Assembly (NCBI GenBank): GCA_900754855.1
Contig: CAAEEI010000074.1
Span: forward strand, 1 to 16,860
Length of the DNA stretch: 16,860 bases
Direction of reading: 5' to 3'
Source: Lachnospiraceae bacterium
Lineage (GTDB): Bacteria; Bacillota; Clostridia; Lachnospirales; Lachnospiraceae
Below are positions 5,776 through 13,308 of the stretch, one piece after another. Every line of letters starts with the position of its first letter. Position 1 is the first letter of the stretch. The notes under the pieces were generated by a model, which saw nothing but the letters and a program-made list of their open reading frames with translations, was not told where the DNA came from and did not search any database. Position numbers and translations under genes: made by a program.

Positions 5776-7638
5776 ATGAAAAACGGATTACAAAGATTTG
5801 GAAAATTTCTTTCCTCAATGGTTATGCCAAATATTGGCGCATTTATAGCCTGGGGATTTATTACTGCATTATTTATCGCAGACGGCTGGCTGCCAAATGA
5901 ACAGCTGGCGTCTATTCAGCCATACATGCTGACCTACCTGATCCCGGTACTGATTGCGGCCACCGGTGGTAAAATGGTCGGCGGCGACCGTGGCTGGGTC
6001 ATGGGTGCGATTGCGGTTATGGGATGTATCGCTGGTGTAGGCGGTACGGAAGGTCAGCCAATGCTTCTTGGCGCCATGGTTATGGGTCCTGCAGCAGGCT
6101 GGGTAATTAAAAAGTTTGATCAGTTGGTAGACGGACACATACCGGCCGGTTTTGAAATGCTGGTTAACAACTTCTCCGTAGGTATTCTCGGTATGGTCAT
6201 GGCCATCATTGGCTACTACCTGATCGGGCCATTTATGACCGCAGTACTTACCGTACTGGCAGCAGGGGTAAAAGTACTGATTGAACACAGTCTCCTTCCT
6301 CTGGTGGGTATTTTTATTGAACCGGCGAAGGTATTATTCTTAAACAATGCCATCAACCACGGGTTATTTACTCCGATTGGCGCAGAACAGGCAGCGGAAC
6401 TTGGCCGTTCCATCATGTATATGATCGAGGCAAACCCTGGTCCTGGTCTGGGTGTTTTACTGGCGTACATGTTCTTCTCTAAGGATAAGACAACCAAAGG
6501 ATCTGCTCCGGGAGCAATCATTATTCACTTCCTTGGCGGTATCCATGAGATTTACTTCCCATATATTCTGATGAATCCTGTGATTATTCTTGGACCGATC
6601 GTTGGTAACGTATGTGCCATCGCTTTTTACAGCTTCATGAACTGCGGACTGAAAGGACCGGCTTCACCGGGATCTATCATCGCCTTTATGTCCATGGCGC
6701 CTAAGGATCAGATTCTTATGGTCTTCCTCGGCGTAGTCATTGCGGCAGCAATCTCCTTTGTGATTTCCTCCGTGATTCTTCGTGCAACAGAGGGAAAAGG
6801 AAAATCTCTCGAAGATGCGCAGGGACAGATGCAGCAGATGAAAGCAGAGTCCAAAGGAACAGGCGCGGTTACAGAAGCAGAATCCGTAAAGAAGATTATC
6901 TTTGCCTGTGATGCAGGTATGGGTTCTTCCGCCATGGGAGCAACAAAATTCAGAAACCGTCTGAAAGCCGCACGTCCGGATATTGTGGTAAAAAATACAT
7001 CGGTAGACAACATTCCGGCAGATTGTGATATTGCCGTTGTGCAGACCATTTTACAGGACAGAGCAAAAAAATCTGCGCCGCAGGCACAGTTGGTTACCAT
7101 CGATAACTTCCTTGCCGATCCGGCTCTGGATGCCCTTTATGTTCAGTTAACCACACTGGATGTTCCAGTGGAAAATGCCGCGCAGATTGCGGAAGTACCG
7201 GAAGAAAAAAATCAGAAATCCGATGTGATCGTAAAAGAAAGCATTCGGTTAAACCAGCCGTCTGTCACAAAAGAAGAAGCCATCCGCAGAGCCGGAGAAC
7301 TTCTGGTGGAAAGAGGATGTGTAGAGCCACAGTATGTGGAAGCCATGCTGGAAAGAGAAAAACTGGTCAGCACCTACATGGGCATGGGGATTGCTATTCC
7401 TCATGGAACAGCACAGGCAAAAGGTACGGTGAAAAAAACAGCCATCACCATGATCCAGTATCCGGAAGGTATTGATTTCGGCGACGAAAAAGCACAGCTG
7501 GTTTTCGGTATCGCAGGAATTGGAGAAGAACATCTTGATCTTCTGGCAAAAATTGCAGCTTGTCTGGATGATCCGGCTGTTCTGGAAAAAATGAAAACTA
7601 CCGATGATGTAGACTGGATTCTGGAAACTCTGGCATAA
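5776..7638 (+). CDS. mtlA: Mannitol-type PTS permease, fused EIICBA
   Basis: 620-residue membrane transporter that imports and phosphorylates a hexitol, probably D-mannitol to mannitol 1-phosphate. Residues 1 to about 345 are the EIIC domain; NMVMPNIGAFIAWG-like, GFEMLVNNFS, FLNNAINHG and GGIHEIYFPYILMNP are all hallmarks of MtlA. The EIIB domain has the phospho-cysteine Cys378 in ACDAGMGSSAMGA. The EIIA domain (about 475-620) has the phospho-histidine His543 in GIAIPHGT. Length and order match E. coli MtlA (637 residues), where Cys384 and His554 are the active residues. The start at 5776 is chosen because AGGGGAG stands 8 nt upstream; an ATG seven codons earlier lacks a site. Symbol given by family; the substrate could be another hexitol, since the neighbouring dehydrogenase is not MtlD. 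Confidence 0.92.
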   Translation: MKNGLQRFGKFLSSMVMPNIGAFIAWGFITALFIADGWLPNEQLASIQPYMLTYLIPVLIAATGGKMVGGDRGWVMGAIAVMGCIAGVGGTEGQPMLLGAMVMGPAAGWVIKKFDQLVDGHIPAGFEMLVNNFSVGILGMVMAIIGYYLIGPFMTAVLTVLAAGVKVLIEHSLLPLVGIFIEPAKVLFLNNAINHGLFTPIGAEQAAELGRSIMYMIEANPGPGLGVLLAYMFFSKDKTTKGSAPGAIIIHFLGGIHEIYFPYILMNPVIILGPIVGNVCAIAFYSFMNCGLKGPASPGSIIAFMSMAPKDQILMVFLGVVIAAAISFVISSVILRATEGKGKSLEDAQGQMQQMKAESKGTGAVTEAESVKKIIFACDAGMGSSAMGATKFRNRLKAARPDIVVKNTSVDNIPADCDIAVVQTILQDRAKKSAPQAQLVTIDNFLADPALDALYVQLTTLDVPVENAAQIAEVPEEKNQKSDVIVKESIRLNQPSVTKEEAIRRAGELLVERGCVEPQYVEAMLEREKLVSTYMGMGIAIPHGTAQAKGTVKKTAITMIQYPEGIDFGDEKAQLVFGIAGIGEEHLDLLAKIAACLDDPAVLEKMKTTDDVDWILETLA

Positions 7639-7695
7639 AGCATAAAAAATGGTGCAAGAACGCATAAACATAAAAGGGAAGAAAGGCAGACAAAA

Positions 7696-7716
7696 CCCGC
7701 CGGTATATCCGGCGGG
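7696..7716 (+). other. Perfect GC-rich hairpin between PTS and kinase genes
   Basis: CCCGCCGG, loop TATAT, CCGGCGGG: an 8-bp perfect stem, all G-C. There is no T-run, so it is not a terminator. It ends 4 nt before the AGGAGG ribosome site of the kinase gene and may stabilise or process the mRNA, or tune kinase translation. Confidence 0.6.
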
Positions 7717-7733
7717 AACAGGAGGAGAAGACG

Positions 7734-8648
7734 ATGATTTATACAGTTACATTTAATCCGGCGCTGGATTATATCGTATTTCTTGATGAAATGAAGCCGG
7801 GCGATGTGAATCGTTCCACAAGAGAGGCGATTTATTACGGTGGTAAGGGAATCAATGTTTCGGTGGTCTTAAACGAACTGGGTCTGGAAACAACAGCTCT
7901 GGGTTTTGTGGCAGGATTTACCGGAAAAGCCATTGAGGATGGCCTGGCAGCCATGGGAATCAAAACGGATTTTATCCATCTGAAAGAAGGAAACTCCAGA
8001 ATCAATGTAAAAGTCAAACATGGGGAAGAAACAGAAATCAACGGGCAGGGACCGGTGATTGATGAAGAAGCCATCAAAGAGCTGTTTAGTAAACTGGATC
8101 AGCTTACTGATAAGGATATTCTTGTTTGTGCGGGAAGTATTCCGAATACATTGCCATCGGATATTTATGAAAAAATCCTGGCTCATCTGGCGCCAAAGGG
8201 AATACGCGTGGTGGTAGACGCAACAAAAGACCTGTTGGGTAATGTGTTAAAATATCATCCATTTTTAATCAAACCGAATAATCATGAATTAGGGGAAATG
8301 TTCGGCACCGTTTGTAAAACGAAAGAAGAAATCATTTATTACGCAGGCAAACTTCAGGAAAAAGGCGCGCAGAATGTGCTGATTTCCATGGCTGGAGACG
8401 GCGCGATCCTGCTGACCAAAGACGGCGAAACAGTACAGATGGGGACGCCAAAGGGCAAAGTGGTGAACTCCGTAGGAGCAGGAGACTCCATGGTCGCCGG
8501 TTTTGTGGCAGGGTATTTGAAGAACGGAAATTATAAAGAAGCGCTGACTATGGGCACAGCGGCAGGCAGTGCGACTGCATTTTCTGAAGGACTTGCTACA
8601 GCAGAAAAAATACAAGAAATGTTAAAACAACTGGAAAATCTCCAGTAA
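7734..8648 (+). CDS. fruK: 1-phosphofructokinase-like ketose-1-phosphate kinase (PfkB family)
   Basis: 304-residue cytosolic sugar kinase that uses ATP to phosphorylate a ketose 1-phosphate at C6, normally fructose 1-phosphate to fructose 1,6-bisphosphate. The N-terminus (TVTFNPALDYIVFL) and YYGGKGINVSVVLNELG (about 34-50) form the PfkB substrate-binding signature; GFTGKAIEDGL follows. The C-terminal motif NSVGAGDSMVAGF (244-256) carries the catalytic base Asp251. The FruK/LacC group is clear; the block around residues 52-92 (TTALGFVAGFTG and RINVKV) is more FruK-like than LacC-like. A GGAGGAG site precedes the ATG. It is last in the operon, 95 nt after the PTS gene. No fructose-specific PTS is near, so its substrate must come from another source, most simply the dehydrogenase. 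Confidence 0.9.
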   Translation: MIYTVTFNPALDYIVFLDEMKPGDVNRSTREAIYYGGKGINVSVVLNELGLETTALGFVAGFTGKAIEDGLAAMGIKTDFIHLKEGNSRINVKVKHGEETEINGQGPVIDEEAIKELFSKLDQLTDKDILVCAGSIPNTLPSDIYEKILAHLAPKGIRVVVDATKDLLGNVLKYHPFLIKPNNHELGEMFGTVCKTKEEIIYYAGKLQEKGAQNVLISMAGDGAILLTKDGETVQMGTPKGKVVNSVGAGDSMVAGFVAGYLKNGNYKEALTMGTAAGSATAFSEGLATAEKIQEMLKQLENLQ

Positions 8649-8696
8649 ATGAATAAACAGGGCAACCCAAAGTATACTTCTTAAATATATGCAAAG

Positions 8697-8739
8697 GATA
8701 AGGAATCATGGCTAAGGCGATGGTTCCTTATCTTTTTTT
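8697..8739 (+). terminator. Terminator of the hexitol operon
   Basis: GATAAGGAA (8697-8705) pairs perfectly with TTCCTTATC (8724-8732), with a possible inner CAT/ATG pairing, followed by seven T (8733-8739). It lies about 50 nt after the kinase stop. Confidence 0.85.
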
Positions 8740-8783
8740 GCTTTTTCAGGGATATTAGGGATATTATCATAAATAAAAAAAGC

Positions 8784-8812
8784 TTGACAGGTTCGTATTT
8801 TTTCATTACAAT
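8784..8812 (+). promoter_or_regulatory. Promoter of the csoR-copA operon
   Basis: Perfect TTGACA (8784-8789), a 17-nt spacer and TACAAT (8807-8812). The predicted start near 8819 lies just before the CsoR dyad. Confidence 0.85.
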
Positions 8813-8826
8813 GCAGATATACTTAC

Positions 8827-8845
8827 TACACCCCAGGGGGGTGTA
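8827..8845 (+). promoter_or_regulatory. CsoR operator
   Basis: TACACCCC-N3-GGGGTGTA is a perfect 8+8 dyad with the G/C-tract architecture known for CsoR operators. It covers about +8 to +26 of the predicted transcript, where bound repressor would block initiation or clearance. Copper binding to CsoR is expected to release it. Confidence 0.85.
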
Positions 8846-8862
8846 TGGAAAGGAGAAAAATT

Positions 8863-9123
8863 ATGCAGGCTGAACAGAAAAAAATCATGCGTCTGTTAAA
8901 GACTGCCAGGGGGCAGATGGACGGCATCATCCGGATGGTAGAGGATGATCGCTATTGTATAGATATTTCCCAGCAACTGATGGCCACAGGGGCAATCTTA
9001 AATAAGGTAAATAAAGAAATTTTAACCGCTCATTTGAAAAATTGTGTGGCCCATGCAGAAAGTCAGGAAGAAAAAGAGCAGAAAATTGACGAGATGGTGG
9101 CCATGCTGGGGAAAATTTTATGA
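8863..9123 (+). CDS. csoR: CsoR-family copper-sensing repressor
   Basis: 86-residue all-helical repressor. The Cu(I) ligand set of CsoR is present: Cys32 (RYCIDI), His57 and Cys61 (AHLKNC). The spacing of 25 and then 4 residues is that of M. tuberculosis CsoR Cys36-His61-Cys65, which separates it from the formaldehyde (FrmR) and nickel (RcnR) branches. The start at 8863 (MQAEQKKIMR) follows AAAGGAG by 6-7 nt; an in-frame ATG at 8845 overlaps the operator and has no ribosome site. It is first in an operon with the copper ATPase, downstream of its own operator, so it should autoregulate. Confidence 0.93.
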   Translation: MQAEQKKIMRLLKTARGQMDGIIRMVEDDRYCIDISQQLMATGAILNKVNKEILTAHLKNCVAHAESQEEKEQKIDEMVAMLGKIL

Positions 9124-9160
9124 CAGTTTTGGCAGAAAGAAGATGATGGAGGTGAAAGCC

Positions 9161-11818
9161 GTGAAGAAAGAGAATTTTTATGTGACAGGAATGACCTGCT
9201 CGGCCTGTTCCGCCCGGGTGGAAAAAAGCGTGGCGAAGCTGGACGGGGTAGAAAAGGTGACGGTGAATCTGCTGACCAACAGTATGCAGGTAGAATATGA
9301 AGAGACGCAGGTTTCTGCAGGGAAGATTATCGATACCGTGGTAAAGGCCGGCTATGGCGCTTCGCCAAAAGATCAGGGCGCCGGCGGAAGCACATCGTCG
9401 GGACGTCCGGGGACGGCAGCCGGTCTGTCCGGCAGCTGTGGAGCAGGAGAATGTCTGCCGGGAGGCAGGCGGGAAAATGGAATGGAAGATCAGTTGAAAG
9501 AAATGCGTTTCCGGTTATGGGTATCTTTTGCTTTTCTCCTTCCTTTAATGTATGTATCCATGGGGCACATGATCGGTTTGCCTCTGCCAGGATTTTTAAG
9601 CGGGGCAGATAATGCAGTGAGTTTTGCCTTTACGCAGCTTTTGCTCTGTATTCCTGTGCTTTTGGTCAATCGAAAATATTATACCAGAGGATTTCAGAAT
9701 TTAATGCATCTGGCGCCCAATATGGACAGCCTTATTGCCATAGGATCGTCTGCGTCGCTGGTCTATGGAATCTTTGCGATTTACCGGATGAGTTACGGAC
9801 TGGGACAGGGAAATATGGAACTGGTTCATCGCTATTATCACGATCTTTACTTTGAATCTGCCGCCATGATTCTGGCCCTGATTACCGTAGGGAAATATCT
9901 GGAAACCCGTTCCAAAGGGAAAACCAGTGAAGCCATTACCCGTTTAATGGATCTGGCGCCGAAGACGGCTGTCGTGGAACGGGAAGGGGAAGAAAAAGAA
10001 ATTCCGGTGGAAGAGGTGATTGCCGGAGACGTGGTAGTGGTTCGGCCGGGAATGCGTATTCCGGTGGATGGATTTATTCTGGAGGGCAGCACCAGCATAG
10101 ACGAAGCTTCGATTACCGGAGAAAGTATTCCGGTACACAAGGAAGAGAATGATACGGTAATTGCGGCAACGATCAATAAAACAGGATTTATCCGTTTTAA
10201 AGCGACACGGGTAGGGGAGAATACTACTTTTTCCCAGATCATCCGGCTGGTGGAAGAAGCCAGCGCCAGCAAAGCGCCCATTGCGAAAATTGCCGATAAA
10301 ATTTCCGGGATTTTTGTGCCGGTGGTCATGGGAATTGCGCTGGTTACTGCCGTAGCCTGGCTGATTTCCGGCGCTTCTTTTGAATTTGCTCTTTCCTGTG
10401 CCATCAGCGTACTGGTCATCTCCTGTCCGTGTGCGCTGGGACTGGCGACGCCGGTGGCCATCATGGTGGGAACGGGAAAAGGAGCGGAAAACGGGATTTT
10501 GCTCAAATCCGGAGAGGCGCTGGAAACTGCCCATGCCATTCAGTGTGTAGTGTTGGATAAGACAGGAACCATTACCCAGGGGAAACCGGTGGTGACCAAT
10601 GTGGAAACAGGAATGTCTGCCCGGGAATTTCTGACGGTAGCCGTCGGTCTGGAAAAACAAAGCGAACATCCGCTGGCGGAAGCCATTGTGGAATTTGGCA
10701 AAGAAAAACAGGTCGAGCCGGCCGTGGTGAAATCCTTTTGTTCCCTGCCCGGTAAAGGGGTGGAAGGGACGATAGAGGGAAAACGCTACTATGCCGGAAA
10801 TCAGCGTTTGATGAAAGAAAAGAAGATTGCCCTGACCGCAGTGGAAAAACGGCTGGAAGAACTGGCCGATGAAGGAAAGACACCGATGATTTTTGCCAGT
10901 GAAGAAGGTGTGCTGGGGATCATTTCCGTGGCGGATGTGGTAAAACCAACCAGCCGTGAAGCGATAAGGCAGCTGAAGGAAATGGGCATAGAGGTGGTGA
11001 TGCTCACCGGAGATCATCAGAGGACTGCCGAGGCCATCCGCCGGCAATTGTCCATCGATCATGTGATTGCCGAAGTTTTGCCGCAGGATAAGGAAAGAGA
11101 AGTGGCCGCTTTGCAGCAGGAAGGAAAAACGGTCGCCATGGTTGGAGACGGCGTAAACGATGCGCCGGCGCTGGCCAGAGCCGATGTGGGAATGGCCATC
11201 GGCGCCGGGACGGATGTGGCCATGGAAAGCGCCGATGTGGTTTTGATGAAGAGCGATCTTTTGGATGTGGTGACGGCCATCCGTTTAAGCAAAGCGGTGA
11301 TCCGAAATATCAAACAAAATCTGTTTTGGGCGTTTTTCTATAACACCCTGGGGATTCCGGTGGCGGCAGGCGTGTTTTACCATGCTTTTGGGTGGAAATT
11401 AAACCCGATGATCGGGGCGGCAGCCATGAGTGTGAGCAGTGTTTTTGTCGTAACCAACGCATTGCGGCTGCGTAAATTCAGGGCGTCGGCGATAAAACCA
11501 ACCGAACAGAAAACAGAAGACGTCCGGGAAGCAGTGATTAAAGACCGGCAGGAAAGTCTGGCCCGGGATATGGATTTGGAACAAAAAACAGGAAAGGAAC
11601 AAAAGGAGGAAAAAACCATGATTACCATGAAAATTGAAGGAATGGCCTGCGGCCATTGTAAGGCAGCAGTAGAAAAAGCATTAAATGCCATAGAAGGCGT
11701 AGAGGCGCAGGTAGATCTTGCGGCGAAAACCGCTGTGGTTCAGACGGAAGGCGTAAGCGCTGAAGTGCTGAAAAAAGCGGTAGAAGATGCAGGGTATGAA
11801 GTGGTGGGTATGGAATAA
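9161..11818 (+). CDS. copA: Copper-exporting P1B-type ATPase with C-terminal CopZ-like domain
   Basis: 885-residue Cu(I) efflux pump of the cytoplasmic membrane. The GTG at 9161 is preferred because GGAGG lies 8 nt upstream; ATG codons at 9143 and 9146 lack a good site. Order: N-terminal metal-binding domain with GMTCSAC (Cys13, Cys16); a Gly/Ser-rich linker (about 66-108) with Cys93 and Cys98; eight membrane helices; actuator TGES; metal site CPC (422-424); phosphorylation DKTGT (Asp466); SEHP; hinge GDGVND (662-667); last helix pair with YN...G and MSxSS motifs of CopA-type pumps. The pump core ends at about residue 775 (NALRLRKF). A charged linker follows, then a second metal-binding domain (820-885, GMACGHC). 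That last domain has its own Shine-Dalgarno site and ATG. The gene follows csoR by 37 nt, under the same operator. Confidence 0.95.
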   Translation: MKKENFYVTGMTCSACSARVEKSVAKLDGVEKVTVNLLTNSMQVEYEETQVSAGKIIDTVVKAGYGASPKDQGAGGSTSSGRPGTAAGLSGSCGAGECLPGGRRENGMEDQLKEMRFRLWVSFAFLLPLMYVSMGHMIGLPLPGFLSGADNAVSFAFTQLLLCIPVLLVNRKYYTRGFQNLMHLAPNMDSLIAIGSSASLVYGIFAIYRMSYGLGQGNMELVHRYYHDLYFESAAMILALITVGKYLETRSKGKTSEAITRLMDLAPKTAVVEREGEEKEIPVEEVIAGDVVVVRPGMRIPVDGFILEGSTSIDEASITGESIPVHKEENDTVIAATINKTGFIRFKATRVGENTTFSQIIRLVEEASASKAPIAKIADKISGIFVPVVMGIALVTAVAWLISGASFEFALSCAISVLVISCPCALGLATPVAIMVGTGKGAENGILLKSGEALETAHAIQCVVLDKTGTITQGKPVVTNVETGMSAREFLTVAVGLEKQSEHPLAEAIVEFGKEKQVEPAVVKSFCSLPGKGVEGTIEGKRYYAGNQRLMKEKKIALTAVEKRLEELADEGKTPMIFASEEGVLGIISVADVVKPTSREAIRQLKEMGIEVVMLTGDHQRTAEAIRRQLSIDHVIAEVLPQDKEREVAALQQEGKTVAMVGDGVNDAPALARADVGMAIGAGTDVAMESADVVLMKSDLLDVVTAIRLSKAVIRNIKQNLFWAFFYNTLGIPVAAGVFYHAFGWKLNPMIGAAAMSVSSVFVVTNALRLRKFRASAIKPTEQKTEDVREAVIKDRQESLARDMDLEQKTGKEQKEEKTMITMKIEGMACGHCKAAVEKALNAIEGVEAQVDLAAKTAVVQTEGVSAEVLKKAVEDAGYEVVGME
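11601..11818 (+). CDS. Internal ribosome site and in-frame start for a free CopZ-like copper chaperone
   Basis: AAAAGGAGG (11601-11609), an 8-nt spacer and ATG (11618-11620), in frame within copA, would start a 66-residue protein (MITMKIEGMACGHC...) ending at the copA stop. It has one complete HMA domain with the CxxC copper site (GMACGHC), the size and fold of CopZ. The site is as strong as any in the window and lies in a charged, unstructured-looking linker. Free CopZ from this site is inferred; the fused domain in the long product is certain from the reading frame. Confidence 0.6.
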
Positions 11819-11903
11819 ACCCCGCAAAAGCAGATAACCGCGGCAAAAGGAAATGCGTGTACGTATTGTCTGTATTTTAGAAGAAAAGGGCCCCCTCTAA
11901 TAG

Positions 11904-11940
11904 AAAAATCGCCCAGACTGTGAAGTCTGAGCGATTTTTT
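11904..11940. terminator. Bidirectional terminator between copA and the AI-2E family gene
   Basis: AAAAATCGC (11904-11912) pairs with GCGATTTTT (11931-11939), one C-A mismatch follows, then CAGACT (11914-11919) pairs with AGTCTG (11924-11929) around a GTGA loop. The A-run on the left and T-run on the right give a U-tract in both directions, suiting the convergent genes on either side. Confidence 0.88.
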
Positions 11941-11964
11941 GGCATAATGAATTATACTGCTAAA

Positions 11965-13098
11965 TCAAAACTTGTACTTTTCTTTTAGTTTCTGATTCGT
12001 ATATCCTTTTAAAAGCTGATAGACCACAGCGGTCAGCGGAATGAAGAAGATCATACCAAGGATGCCGAATAATTTTCCTCCGATGAGTACGGCAACCAGC
12101 GTCCACATTGGCGCAAGTCCGACGGAGCCGCCCACAACGTGCGGGTAGATAAACTGGTTTTCGATAAATTGCACGACCTGATAAACCACAAGGCTGATGA
12201 GCGCCTGAAGAGGATTGACCATGAGAACCAGCACAACACCGATAAAACAGGCGCAAAAAGCGCCAATGTAAGGAATAAACGACAGTACGCCGGTGAGTAC
12301 GCCGATGAGGCTGGCATAAGGAATCCGAAATATGCGGAAAGCCAGATAAATCATAAAGCCGAGAATGATGGCTTCAATACATTGTCCGGATAAAAATTTA
12401 GAATAAGTCCGGTTGATCAGGTTGGCGATCTCACAGACCTGATCGGCAATTCTTTTCTGTCCATGGGCGTACAGAATTTTTTTGCACTGGCGGGTCAGCG
12501 TCTTTTTTCCCAGCAGGATATAGATGGAAATCACCAGAGCGAAAGCGCAGGTCACGAAAACGCTGATGGTGGACGAAGCAACGTTAAAGGCTGAATTTAA
12601 CACACTGCCGGCGCCGGTCATGAGATTTTTAAAAATATGTTCCATATCGATTTGTTCCGGTCGGATATTCAGCAGCTGTTCGGAAATCCAGGTGGTGTCG
12701 ATTCCCCGTTCAGACAGCAGGGCGATCCACTGCGGAGCCTTTCGCAGAATCATAAAGTAAACGCTGCTGATGGAGGAAGCCAGTTCCGGGACAACCATGG
12801 TAAAGATCAGAATAATGACCAGAAGAATACTGCCCAGAGTGGAAAAAAGAGAGAGGGTAGCAATCAGGTTTTCTTTCGGTTTCAGTTTCAGCCGGCGAAA
12901 TAGCCGGGTGTAAAGCTTTTCAAAGCCATTCAGGGGAACATTCAGCACAAAAGCAAGGATCAGTCCGCTGATTACAGGCAGAAAGATTCCGCCGAGTGTC
13001 TGTAAAAAGCCAAATACGCTGGTGAGATTCATCAGGCAGGCATATAAAGCTACGCCAAAAGTGATGAGAAGCAGATATTGTCTGGTTTTTTTATCCAT
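11965..13098 (-). CDS. AI-2E family transporter (PerM/YtvI-like membrane protein)
   Basis: 377-residue membrane protein of the AI-2E/TerC-like transporter family (PF01594), with about eight hydrophobic segments. The first pair is near residues 8-55. A long extracytoplasmic stretch with WIALLSERG follows at about 125-170. The signature block GVLTGVLSFIPYIGAFCACFIGV and the C-terminal FIENQFIYPHVVGGSVGLAP (about 315-334) are typical. Family members include the sporulation protein YtvI, PerM and a few proposed autoinducer-2 exporters, as well as Na+/H+ antiporters, so the transported molecule cannot be stated. GGAGG lies 7 nt before the ATG at 13098. It is a single-gene unit with its own promoter, divergent from trpS. 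Confidence 0.88.
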   Translation of the reverse strand: MDKKTRQYLLLITFGVALYACLMNLTSVFGFLQTLGGIFLPVISGLILAFVLNVPLNGFEKLYTRLFRRLKLKPKENLIATLSLFSTLGSILLVIILIFTMVVPELASSISSVYFMILRKAPQWIALLSERGIDTTWISEQLLNIRPEQIDMEHIFKNLMTGAGSVLNSAFNVASSTISVFVTCAFALVISIYILLGKKTLTRQCKKILYAHGQKRIADQVCEIANLINRTYSKFLSGQCIEAIILGFMIYLAFRIFRIPYASLIGVLTGVLSFIPYIGAFCACFIGVVLVLMVNPLQALISLVVYQVVQFIENQFIYPHVVGGSVGLAPMWTLVAVLIGGKLFGILGMIFFIPLTAVVYQLLKGYTNQKLKEKYKF

Positions 13099-13149
13099 AT
13101 AATTTCCTCCGGTTTTTATTGATTTTGATTCGTTGTGTAGAATTACTTT

Positions 13150-13178
13150 ACTGTACCACCATATTTTCGCAAAGTCAA
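13150..13178 (-). promoter_or_regulatory. Promoter of the AI-2E family gene
   Basis: On the minus strand TTGACT (13178-13173), a 17-nt spacer and TACAGT (13155-13150), about 50 nt upstream of the start codon. Confidence 0.65.
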
Positions 13179-13236
13179 TTTGGAAAATATCACCGGATAA
13201 CCGGTAAATTATGGGTGGGGTGAAGGCTGTTCTTCA

Positions 13237-13264
13237 TTGACAAAGCGATTTCCTATAGTATAAT
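13237..13264 (+). promoter_or_regulatory. Promoter of trpS
   Basis: Perfect TTGACA (13237-13242), a 16-nt spacer and perfect TATAAT (13259-13264). The leader to the ATG at 13309 is under 40 nt, too short for a T-box, so expression looks constitutive. Confidence 0.85.
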
Positions 13265-13308
13265 AAGATAAGGCGTACTAGAATAAAGAAAAAGGATGTT
13301 AAGACAAA

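Noticed and set aside
8845..8862. Six-codon N-terminal extension of CsoR
   Set aside because: The upstream ATG is part of the operator dyad and has no ribosome site, while AAAGGAG sits before the ATG at 8863.
9944..11062. 372-codon open frame on the minus strand inside copA
   Set aside because: It lies fully antisense to conserved P-type ATPase motifs, has composition typical of a mirrored codon bias (rich in His, Phe, Gly and Gln) and no recognisable domain or ribosome site.
13179..13308. Possible T-box upstream of trpS
   Set aside because: A strong promoter lies only about 45 nt from the start codon, and no specifier stem or antiterminator sequence is seen.
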